Origin: Novosphingobium sp. | Lineage (GTDB): Bacteria > Pseudomonadota > Alphaproteobacteria > Sphingomonadales > Sphingomonadaceae | Assembly: GCA_021299075.1 (NCBI GenBank) | Contig: JAJTFU010000046.1 | Span: forward strand, 1 to 11,013 | Length of the DNA: 11,013 nt | Direction: 5' to 3' | In this document: in pieces, positions 6,026 through 11,013 of the stretch | Layout: the number at the start of each line of letters is the position of its first letter | Position numbering within the stretch: the stretch's first letter is position 1 | The notes under the pieces: model-generated | What the model was told of the DNA's origin: nothing | The model's input: only the letters and a program-made list of their open reading frames with translations | Database searches by the model: none | Program-made: the position numbers and the translations under genes

Positions 6026-6049
6026 AGCCAGTGAGAAGGAACCGGATCT

Positions 6050-6418
6050 ATGATCCAGATGCAATCAAACCTCGACGTCGCTGACAACAGCGGCGCGAAG
6101 CGCGTCCAGTGCATCAAGGTGCTGGGCGGCTCCAAGCGCCGCACTGCCGGCGTGGGCGACATCATCGTGGTGTCGGTCAAGGAAGCACAGCCCCGCACTA
6201 AGGTGAAGAAGGGCGACGTGCACCGCGCCGTCATCGTTCGCACCCGCAAGGACGTGCGCCGCGCTGACGGCAGCGTGATCCGTTTCGACAGCAATGCTGC
6301 CGTGCTGATCAACAAGAACGCCGAGCCCATCGGCACCCGCATCTTCGGCCCCGTGGTCCGCGAACTGCGCGGCAAGGGCTACATGAAGATCATCAGCCTT
6401 GCGCCGGAGGTCCTCTAA
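6050..6418 (+). CDS. rplN: 50S ribosomal protein L14
   Basis: A 122-aa protein, exactly the usual L14 length. It begins M-I-Q-M-Q-S-N-L-D-V-A-D-N-S-G-A-K-R. The signature area includes K-K-G-D-V-H-R-A-V-I-V-R-T-R-K and G-S-V-I-R-F-D-S-N-A-A-V-L-I-N. It is a five-stranded β-barrel protein that forms intersubunit bridges with 16S rRNA and is the docking site of the silencing factor RsfS. The ATG at 6050 follows AAGGA (6036-6040) by 9 nt; the second in-frame ATG (6059) would cut into the conserved N-terminus. It is the first gene of the classical spc unit. Confidence 0.98.
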   Translation: MIQMQSNLDVADNSGAKRVQCIKVLGGSKRRTAGVGDIIVVSVKEAQPRTKVKKGDVHRAVIVRTRKDVRRADGSVIRFDSNAAVLINKNAEPIGTRIFGPVVRELRGKGYMKIISLAPEVL

Positions 6419-6739
6419 ATGTCCGCTGCCAAGATCAAGAAGGGTGACAACGTCGTTATCCGCTCGGGCAAGGACAAGGGCCGCACCGGTACTGTCCTTC
6501 AGGTCATGCCGAAGGAAGGCAAGGTCCTGGTCCAGGGCGTGAACGTGGCCGTGCGTCACCGCAAGCCGAGCCAGGCGAACCCGCAGGGTGGCATCGATCG
6601 CCGCGAAGCGCCGCTCGCGATCTCGAAGGTCGGCCTGGTCGATCCGAAGACCGGCAAGGCGACCCGCGTGCGCTTTGAAGACAAGGACGGCAAGAAGGTC
6701 CGCGTGGCCGTGAAGTCCGGGGAGACCATCAATGGCTGA
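6419..6739 (+). CDS. rplX: 50S ribosomal protein L24
   Basis: A 106-aa protein with a clear KOW motif near residues 7-34 (K-K-G-D-N-V-V-I-R-S-G-K-D-K-G-R-T-G-T-V) followed by G-V-N-V-A-V-R-H. L24 is an assembly initiator that binds the 5' end of 23S rRNA. The ATG begins directly after the rplN stop with no spacer. CCGGAGG at 6404-6410, inside rplN, is its Shine-Dalgarno with an 8-nt spacer. Its own 3' end overlaps rplE by 8 nt. Confidence 0.98.
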   Translation: MSAAKIKKGDNVVIRSGKDKGRTGTVLQVMPKEGKVLVQGVNVAVRHRKPSQANPQGGIDRREAPLAISKVGLVDPKTGKATRVRFEDKDGKKVRVAVKSGETING

Positions 6740-7310
6740 TAAATACGTGCCCCGTCTTCGCAAGAAGTACGACGAGCAGATCGCCAAGGCGATGACCGAG
6801 AAGTTCGGTTATGCCAACGTGATGGAAGTTCCGAAGATCGAGAAGATCACGCTCAACATGGGCGTTGGCGAAGGCAGCCAGGACAAGAAGAAGGTCCAGA
6901 CCGCCGCCGCCGAAATGGAACTGATCGCTGGCCAGAAGCCGGTGATCACCAAGGCGAAGAAGTCGATCGCGCAGTTCAAGCTGCGTGAAGGCATGCCGAT
7001 CGGTTGCAAGGTTACCCTGCGCCGTGAACGCATGTACGAATTCCTCGACCGCCTGATCACCGTGGCAATGCCCCGCATCCGCGACTTCCGTGGCCTCAAT
7101 GCGAAGTCGTTCGACGGCCGCGGCAACTATGCCATGGGCCTGAAGGAGCAGATCATCTTCCCAGAGATCAGCTACGACCAGATCGAGAAGGTGCGTGGGA
7201 TGGACATCATTGTCACCACCACTGCCAAGACCGACGACGAAGCGCGCGAGCTGCTGCGTCTGTTTGGTTTCCCGTTCCCGGCGGAAGCCGAAGCTGCGCA
7301 AGCGGCCTGA
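6732..7310 (+). CDS. rplE: 50S ribosomal protein L5
   Basis: A 192-aa L5 (E. coli 179), with the conserved segments I-E-K-I-T-L-N-M-G-V-G-E-G, Q-K-P-V-I-T-K-A-K-K-S-I-A and F-P-E-I-S-Y-D-Q-I and a short Ala-rich C-terminal tail. L5 binds 5S rRNA with L18 and L25, placing it in the central protuberance where it touches the P-site tRNA. It overlaps rplX by 8 nt (AATGGCTGA). GGGGAG at 6719-6724 gives a 7-nt spacer. The tail is the only departure from the E. coli length. Confidence 0.98.
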   Translation: MADKYVPRLRKKYDEQIAKAMTEKFGYANVMEVPKIEKITLNMGVGEGSQDKKKVQTAAAEMELIAGQKPVITKAKKSIAQFKLREGMPIGCKVTLRRERMYEFLDRLITVAMPRIRDFRGLNAKSFDGRGNYAMGLKEQIIFPEISYDQIEKVRGMDIIVTTTAKTDDEARELLRLFGFPFPAEAEAAQAA

Positions 7311-7330
7311 GATAAAGAGAGCTTAAGTCC

Positions 7331-7636
7331 ATGGCGAAACTGAGTTCCGTGAACAAGAACGAGCGCCGCAAGCAGCTCGTGAAGAAGTATGCGGCCAAGT
7401 ATGCTGCCCTCAAGGCGCAGGCTGACGACAAGTCGCTCGATGAAACCGAGCGTCTGATCGCCCGTCTGAAGCTGGCGGAAATCCCACGCAACGGCAACCC
7501 GACCCGGGTTCGCAACCGCTGCGCCACCACCGGCCGCCCGCGCGGCTACTATCGCAAGTTCGGCCTTTGCCGCATTGAGCTGCGTGATCTTGCCAACAAG
7601 GGCATGATCCCGGGCGTGACAAAGTCGAGCTGGTAA
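7331..7636 (+). CDS. rpsN: 30S ribosomal protein S14 (C-minus, long form)
   Basis: A 101-aa S14 of the long, zinc-free type. Only two cysteines are present (C64 and C80), not the paired CxxC motifs of the short C+ type. The signature is R-N-R-C-A-T-T-G-R-P-R-G-Y-Y-R-K-F-G (about 61-78), and it ends P-G-V-T-K-S-S-W. Position 80 is Cys where most relatives have Ser. S14 lies in the 30S head near S3 and S10. The Shine-Dalgarno is rather weak (AGAGAG near 7316-7321), and a 20-nt gap separates it from rplE. Confidence 0.97.
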   Translation: MAKLSSVNKNERRKQLVKKYAAKYAALKAQADDKSLDETERLIARLKLAEIPRNGNPTRVRNRCATTGRPRGYYRKFGLCRIELRDLANKGMIPGVTKSSW

Positions 7637-7646
7637 GGATCAAGCG

Positions 7647-8042
7647 ATGGCACTGACCGATCCCCTGGGTGATATGCTCACCCGTATCCGTAACGGCCAG
7701 CGTGCGAAGAAGGACTCCGTCCTTTCGCCGGCTTCGAAGCTGCGCGCCCGCGTGCTCGAAGTCCTGCAGCGCGAAGGCTATATCCGTGGCTACTCGGAGG
7801 ACGCTACTGGCGCCCACCCGCAGCTGCGCATCGAACTGAAGTACTTCGAAGGCGAACCGGCGATCAAGCACGTCGCTCGCGTCTCGAAGCCGGGCCGCCG
7901 GGTCTACTCGGGCAGCAAGGAGCTGCCGGTGATCCGCAACGGTCTTGGCATCACCATCGTCTCGACGCCGCGTGGCGTGCTCTCGGATGCCGAAGCGCGC
8001 GCTCACAACGTCGGCGGCGAAGTGCTGGCGGAGGTGTTCTGA
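7647..8042 (+). CDS. rpsH: 30S ribosomal protein S8
   Basis: This 131-aa protein begins M-A-L-T-D-P-L-G-D-M-L-T-R-I-R-N-G. It carries the C-terminal S8 signature V-S-T-P-R-G-V-L-S-D-A-E-A-R (residues 105-118), which binds helix 21 of 16S rRNA. In E. coli, S8 represses the spc operon by binding near the rplE start. I could not find an obvious mimic of helix 21 in the same place here. AAGGA at 7635-7639, overlapping the rpsN stop, gives a 7-nt spacer. The stop shares a base with the rplF start (TGATG). Confidence 0.98.
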   Translation: MALTDPLGDMLTRIRNGQRAKKDSVLSPASKLRARVLEVLQREGYIRGYSEDATGAHPQLRIELKYFEGEPAIKHVARVSKPGRRVYSGSKELPVIRNGLGITIVSTPRGVLSDAEARAHNVGGEVLAEVF

Positions 8043-8575
8043 TGAGCCGCATCGGTAAGCGTCCGGTGTCGATCCCGAGCGGCGTCACCGCCGAAATCGC
8101 GAACGGCACCCTCACCGTGAAGGGCCCCAAGGGCACCCTTACGCTGGGTCTGCGCGACGAGATTGCCTACAAGGTCGACGGTGACAGCATCTCGGTGCTG
8201 CCGGCCAACGACAGCAAGCAGGCTCGCGCCTTCTGGGGCATGCAGCGCACTCTCGTTGACAACCTCGTCACCGGGGTCACCCAGGGTTACACCAAGGTCC
8301 TCGAGATCACCGGTGTCGGCTACCGCGCCAATGCTCAGGGCAAGAACCTGAAGCTGCAGCTCGGCTACAGCCACGACGTCGATTTCCCGGTGCCGGAAGG
8401 CATCGAGATCAAGACGCCGGATAACACCACGATCGAGATCTCCGGGATCGACAAGCAGAAGGTCGGCCAGGTTGCGGCCGAGATCCGTCGCTGGCGCAAG
8501 CCTGAACCCTACAAGGGCAAGGGCATCAAGTACCGCGGCGAGTTCATCTTCCGCAAGGAAGGGAAGAAGAAGTAA
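8042..8575 (+). CDS. rplF: 50S ribosomal protein L6
   Basis: A 177-aa protein with the two similar L6 domains. It opens M-S-R-I-G-K-R-P-V-S-I-P-S-G-V, and the C-terminal signature P-E-P-Y-K-G-K-G-I-K-Y-R-G-E lies around residues 156-169, followed by a basic tail. L6 binds near the sarcin-ricin loop and the GTPase-associated centre. It overlaps rpsH by one base, with GGAGG at 8030-8034 (7-nt spacer). Length is standard for the family. Confidence 0.98.
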   Translation: MSRIGKRPVSIPSGVTAEIANGTLTVKGPKGTLTLGLRDEIAYKVDGDSISVLPANDSKQARAFWGMQRTLVDNLVTGVTQGYTKVLEITGVGYRANAQGKNLKLQLGYSHDVDFPVPEGIEIKTPDNTTIEISGIDKQKVGQVAAEIRRWRKPEPYKGKGIKYRGEFIFRKEGKKK

Positions 8576-8916
8576 TGGCCAAGCTTTCCCTGTTCGAGCG
8601 CCGTCGTCGGCGCGTTCGCACCGCGCTCAAGGCGCGCGCCGGTGGCCGTCCGCGGCTTTCGGTGCACCGTTCGGGTCGCCACATCTACGCCCAGATCATC
8701 GACGATGCCGCCGGCCGCACGCTGGCTGCCGCATCGACCCTGGGCTGCAAGGGCGGTTCCAACGTCGATGCTGCCGCCAAGGTCGGTTCGACCCTGGCCG
8801 AAGCTGCCAAGAAGGCCGGCGTCACCTCCGTCGTGTTCGATCGCGGCGGCTACCTGTTCCATGGCCGCGTCAAGGCGCTGGCTGATGCCGCCCGTGAAGG
8901 CGGGCTGGAGTTCTGA
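8575..8916 (+). CDS. rplR: 50S ribosomal protein L18
   Basis: A 113-aa L18 with the basic N-terminus (M-A-K-L-S-L-F-E-R-R-R-R-R-V-R), R-P-R-L-S-V-H-R-S-G-R-H-I-Y-A-Q and the C-terminal F-D-R-G-G-Y-L-F-H-G-R-V-K-A-L-A-D-A-A-R. It binds 5S rRNA together with L5 and delivers it to the central protuberance. It starts on the last base of the rplF stop (TAATG), with a purine-rich GAAGGGAAG stretch just upstream serving as ribosome binding site. Confidence 0.98.
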   Translation: MAKLSLFERRRRRVRTALKARAGGRPRLSVHRSGRHIYAQIIDDAAGRTLAAASTLGCKGGSNVDAAAKVGSTLAEAAKKAGVTSVVFDRGGYLFHGRVKALADAAREGGLEF

Positions 8917-8918
8917 CA

Positions 8919-9653
8919 ATGGCTGACGAAAACAACACCAACGAAGCCGAAGCTCCGATCGCGGCCACCGAAGTTCCGGGTGCCGACACTGGCGGCGAAG
9001 CCCGTGAAGCTCGCGGCCGTGGCCGTGGCCGTGGCGGCAACGATCGCGGCGGTGACCGTGGCGGTCGTGGCCGTGGCCGTGACGATCGTCGTGGCCGTGG
9101 CGGAGACGATGACGGCGGTGAAGAGCTGATCGAGAAGCTGGTCCACATCAACCGCGTCTCGAAGACCGTCAAGGGCGGCAAGCGCTTTGGTTTCGCCGCG
9201 CTGGTCGTGGTGGGCGATGGCAAGGGCCGCGTTGGCTTCGGTCATGGCAAGGCGCGCGAAGTGCCGGAAGCCATCACCAAGGCGACCGCTTCGGCCAAGA
9301 AGAAGATGGTTCGCGTTCCGCTCAAGGAAGGCCGCACCCTGCATCACGACGGCAAGGGCCGGTTCGGTGCGGGCAAGGTGAACCTGCGCTCGGCTCCGGC
9401 CGGGACCGGGATCATCGCCGGTGGCCCGATGCGCGCCGTCTTCGAAAGCCTGGGCGTGGCCGACGTGGTGACCAAGTCGGTCGGCACCTCGAACCCCTAC
9501 AACATGATCCGCGCCACCTTCGACGCTCTGGTTAGCCAGACTTCGCCGAAGTCGGTCGCCCAGCGTCGCGGCAAGAAGGTTGCCGACCTGCTGGGTCGCG
9601 GCGGTGCGAGCGCAGCCGAGGCGGAAGCCGAAGCTGCCGCGATCACGGAGTAA
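8919..9653 (+). CDS. rpsE: 30S ribosomal protein S5 with Arg-Gly-rich N-terminal extension
   Basis: A 244-aa S5 against about 166 aa in E. coli. Residues 1-30 are acidic and Ala/Glu-rich, 32-62 are an Arg-Gly/RGG-type low-complexity block, and 63-69 are acidic. The canonical protein then begins at about residue 69: the N-terminal dsRNA-binding domain has V-S-K-T-V-K-G-G-K-R-F-G-F (80-92; the spectinomycin-response loop in other species), and G-F-G-H-G-K-A-R-E-V-P-E-A follows. The C-terminal domain ends near residue 226, and an Ala/Glu tail follows. S5 works with S3 and S4 at the mRNA entry and in decoding accuracy. The ATG at 8919 is favoured by GGAG at 8907-8910 (8-nt spacer) and the 2-nt distance from rplR. 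Codon use in the extension is like that of its neighbours, so it is not an obvious insertion. Confidence 0.97.
   Translation: MADENNTNEAEAPIAATEVPGADTGGEAREARGRGRGRGGNDRGGDRGGRGRGRDDRRGRGGDDDGGEELIEKLVHINRVSKTVKGGKRFGFAALVVVGDGKGRVGFGHGKAREVPEAITKATASAKKKMVRVPLKEGRTLHHDGKGRFGAGKVNLRSAPAGTGIIAGGPMRAVFESLGVADVVTKSVGTSNPYNMIRATFDALVSQTSPKSVAQRRGKKVADLLGRGGASAAEAEAEAAAITE
9012..9104 (+). repeat. RG/RGG-coding low-complexity repeat inside rpsE
   Basis: This stretch encodes S5 residues 32-62, made almost entirely of Arg, Gly, Asp and Asn. At DNA level the hexamer CGTGGC recurs: three perfect tandem copies at 9018-9035 and more scattered copies to 9104. Such a repeat could expand or contract by replication slippage without shifting the frame. 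Confidence 0.8.
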
Positions 9654-9659
9654 GCTGAC

Positions 9660-9836
9660 ATGGCGAAGATCAAGATCAAGCAGATCGGTTCGCCGATCCG
9701 TCGTCCGGAAAGCCAGAAGAAGATTCTGGTCGGCCTGGGCCTGGGCAAGATGCACCGCGTGGTGGAGTTGGAAGATACTCCCGAAGTGCGCGGCGCGATC
9801 GCCAAGCTGCCGCATATGGTGGCAGTGGTCGATTGA
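9660..9836 (+). CDS. rpmD: 50S ribosomal protein L30
   Basis: A short 58-aa gene. Translation begins M-A-K-I-K-I-K-Q-I-G-S-P-I-R-R and continues with K-K-I-L-V-G-L-G-L-G-K-M-H-R-V-V-E-L-E-D-T-P-E-V-R-G, the L30 signature. It ends H-M-V-A-V-V-D before TGA at 9834-9836. Bacterial L30 is about 58-60 aa, so the gene is complete. The ATG lies 6 nt after the rpsE stop, with GGAG at 9647-9650 (9-nt spacer). L30 binds 23S rRNA near helix 38 and the 5S region. A strong terminator-like hairpin begins 9 nt after its stop codon. Confidence 0.97.
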   Translation: MAKIKIKQIGSPIRRPESQKKILVGLGLGKMHRVVELEDTPEVRGAIAKLPHMVAVVD

Positions 9837-9845
9837 CCAATTCGA

Positions 9846-9874
9846 CATCCCGGCTTCGGCCGGGATGTTTCTTT
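9846..9874 (+). terminator. intrinsic terminator or attenuator between rpmD and rplO
   Basis: A perfect 9-bp stem (9846-9854 with 9859-9867) is closed by C-G around a TTCG tetraloop, one of the most stable RNA loops. The arm is followed at once by TTTCTTT (9868-9874). This is a textbook rho-independent terminator apart from the single C in the T-run. Lying inside the spc gene order, it must be leaky or be read through, unless rplO has another promoter, which I do not see. Confidence 0.75.
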
Positions 9875-9907
9875 CAGCGCGACTAAAGCGAAAGCGAGTG
9901 CAACGAC

Positions 9908-10426
9908 ATGAAACTCAACGAAATCTCTGACAACAAGGGCGCCCGCAAGAGCCGGATGCGCGTCGGCCGTGGTATCGGTTCGGGCAAGGGCAAGACTGCT
10001 GGCCGCGGCCAGAAGGGTGCCAAGGCTCGTTCGGGCGTCTCGGTGAACGGCTTCGAAGGCGGCCAGATGCCGCTGCACATGCGGATCCCGAAGCGCGGCT
10101 TCAACAACATCTTCGCCAAGGACTATGCCGAAGTGAACCTGGGCCTGATCCAGAAGTTCATCGACGCCGGCAAGCTCGACATCAAGGCCGTGATTGATCA
10201 CGCCGCGCTGAAGGCCGCCGGTTTGGCCCGTGGCGGCAAGGATGGCGTGCGCCTGCTCGGCAAGGGTGAGTTCACCGCCAAGGTCAAGTTTGCCGTTACC
10301 GGTGCCAGCAAGGGTGCCGTGGCCGCAGTCGAAAAGGCTGGCGGGTCGGTTGAACTGCCGGCTGAACAGCCGAGCGAGCACGAGAAGAAGACTGCTCGCC
10401 GCGAAGCCAACAAGGCTGCGAAGTAA
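9908..10426 (+). CDS. rplO: 50S ribosomal protein L15
   Basis: A 172-aa L15 (E. coli 144). It opens M-K-L-N-E-I-S-D-N-K-G-A-R-K. The Gly/Lys-rich N-terminal arm that threads into 23S rRNA is R-V-G-R-G-I-G-S-G-K-G-K-T-A-G-R-G-Q-K (18-36), then G-F-E-G-G-Q-M-P-L (48-56). A basic C-terminal tail of about 25 residues ends K-A-A-K. Its Shine-Dalgarno is poor: only AGCGAG near 9893-9898 precedes the ATG. It stands alone between two terminators with a 71-nt spacer upstream, so its expression may differ from that of the packed genes before it. Confidence 0.97.
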   Translation: MKLNEISDNKGARKSRMRVGRGIGSGKGKTAGRGQKGAKARSGVSVNGFEGGQMPLHMRIPKRGFNNIFAKDYAEVNLGLIQKFIDAGKLDIKAVIDHAALKAAGLARGGKDGVRLLGKGEFTAKVKFAVTGASKGAVAAVEKAGGSVELPAEQPSEHEKKTARREANKAAK

Positions 10427-10430
10427 TTCG

Positions 10431-10468
10431 AATCCATCCCCGCCGGTCAGGCGGGGATGGATTTGTTT
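10431..10468 (+). terminator. strong intrinsic terminator after rplO
   Basis: A perfect 14-bp stem (10431-10444 with 10450-10463), loop ggtca, is followed by TGTTT (10464-10468; the full T-rich run is TTTGTTT from 10462). It begins 4 nt after the rplO stop. It should end most transcripts coming from the ribosomal genes and isolates secY, which has its own candidate promoter just downstream. Confidence 0.85.
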
Positions 10469-10475
10469 GCAGGGT

Positions 10476-10503
10476 TTGGACTTCGCCGCATGCTCCCTAT
10501 ATG
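10476..10503 (+). promoter_or_regulatory. candidate secY promoter
   Basis: TTGGAC (10476-10481), a 16-nt spacer and TATATG (10498-10503, within CCTATATGG) form a good vegetative promoter, placed directly after the strong terminator. It leaves an untranslated leader of about 40-45 nt before the secY ATG at 10553. The position and quality together make it more convincing than the rpsJ promoter candidate. Confidence 0.6.
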
Positions 10504-10515
10504 GGGCTGATCAGC

Positions 10516-10530
10516 GGTCCGGGGCGGACC
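10516..10530 (+). promoter_or_regulatory. small hairpin in the secY leader
   Basis: Arms 10516-10520 and 10526-10530 pair perfectly over 5 bp with a ggggc loop. It lies about 22 nt ahead of the secY start and just before its ribosome binding site (AAGG, 10537-10540). It may stabilise the 5' end or may be chance. Confidence 0.3.
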
Positions 10531-10552
10531 CAAAGCAAGGTTCACTTACCCG

Positions 10553-11013
10553 ATGGCTTCACGTGCCGATAACGTTGCGAGCAATCTTAATCTCGCGAAT
10601 TTCTCCAAGGCGACCGAGCTGAAGAACCGCATCTGGTTCACGCTTGGTGCCCTGATTGTCTTCCGCTTCCTGAGCTTCGTGCCGCTCCCCGGGGTCAACC
10701 CGCTGGTGCTCGAGCAGCTCTATGCCCAGACGCGCGGCGGCATTCTCGATATCTTCAACACCTTCTCGGGCGGCAGCCTTGAGCGCATGAGCCTCATCGC
10801 GCTGGGCATCATGCCCTACATCACGGCCTCGATCGTGGTGCAGCTCGCAGCTTCGCTTCATCCCTCGCTGATGGCGCTGAAGAAGGAAGGCGAAAGCGGC
10901 CGCAAGAAGCTCAACCAATACACCCGCTACGGCACCGTGCTGCTGACGGCGGTGCAGGGCTGGTTCATTGCTTCGGGCCTTGAAGCCTATGGCGCCTCAA
11001 GCGGTCTCCAGGC
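10553..11013 (+). CDS. secY: Sec translocon channel subunit SecY (5' part, runs off the window)
   Basis: The open frame starts at ATG 10553 and continues to the last base: 153 residues of about 450 expected, so it is cut by the window edge and not truncated. The N-terminal cytosolic part (1-25) leads into TM1 at about 26-46 (W-F-T-L-G-A-L-I-V-F-R-F-L-S-F-V-P). Next come the plug-domain region (G-G-I-L-D-I-F-N-T-F-S-G-G, 62-74), TM2 at about 78-100 (M-S-L-I-A-L-G-I-M-P-Y-I-T-A-S-I-V-V-Q-L) and a cytosolic loop with K-K-E-G-E-S-G-R-K-K. TM3 is at about 124-143. SecY with SecE and SecG forms the membrane channel for exported and inserted proteins. AAGG at 10537-10540 is a weak, somewhat distant Shine-Dalgarno. 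It is preceded by a terminator and its own candidate promoter. Confidence 0.97.
   Translation, partial: MASRADNVASNLNLANFSKATELKNRIWFTLGALIVFRFLSFVPLPGVNPLVLEQLYAQTRGGILDIFNTFSGGSLERMSLIALGIMPYITASIVVQLAASLHPSLMALKKEGESGRKKLNQYTRYGTVLLTAVQGWFIASGLEAYGASSGLQ

Noticed and set aside
6000..6049. Promoter for a separate spc operon before rplN
   Set aside because: A TTGGAA near 6000 has no matching -10 at 16-18 nt, so the gap does not support a vegetative promoter.
9833..9861. TTGACC at the end of rpmD as a -35 for rplO
   Set aside because: The position of a -10 falls in the G/C-rich terminator stem (tcggcc), with no TATAAT-like hexamer.
1..11013. CRISPR arrays, insertion sequences, prophage or defence genes
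   Set aside because: No spaced direct repeats, transposase motifs or terminal inverted repeats were seen. The window is a core housekeeping region apart from the small HNH-like gene.

Overview
This window is a canonical S10–spc ribosomal-protein gene cluster, all on the + strand. The order is rpsJ-rplC-rplD-rplW-rplB-rpsS-rplV-rpsC-rplP-rpmC-rpsQ, then rplN-rplX-rplE-rpsN-rpsH-rplF-rplR-rpsE-rpmD-rplO, then the 5' part of secY, which runs off the end. The C-minus type S14, the strong G/C bias and the sequence style of SecY, L3 and S5 (an Arg-Gly-rich N-terminal extension) suggest an alphaproteobacterium. My best guess is Sphingomonadales (a Novosphingobium- or Erythrobacter-like genome); this rests on memory of the families, not on a search.

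Layout. Positions 1-31 are the tail of something upstream. Positions 32-382 encode a small HNH-like protein whose terminal catalytic/zinc residues look degenerate. Positions 383-591 hold no gene but carry a plausible S10 promoter (501-529) and a short GNRA-loop hairpin. rpsJ (592-903) is followed by an unusually long, hairpin-dense 256-nt gap before rplC. From rplC to rpsQ the genes are packed with 0-11 nt spacers or overlaps. A 63-nt gap with a 7-bp hairpin separates rpsQ from rplN, the classical S10/spc operon boundary. rplN to rpmD is again tightly packed. A strong intrinsic-terminator-like hairpin lies between rpmD and rplO, and a second, stronger one lies between rplO and secY. The second is followed by a candidate secY promoter.

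How the genes work together. The ribosomal proteins are primary and late binders of 16S and 23S rRNA, co-expressed for ribosome assembly. S10 also serves as the antitermination factor NusE. SecY is the channel of the Sec translocon. Many genes are joined by start/stop overlaps or by a Shine-Dalgarno inside the preceding gene, which suggests translational coupling.

No exotic new protein system is visible. The features most worth following up are non-coding: the structured rpsJ-rplC interval, with several mutually exclusive helices and a perfect complement to the rplC ribosome binding site, and the two terminators that bracket rplO. The S5 RG-repeat extension and the decayed HNH protein are secondary points of interest.
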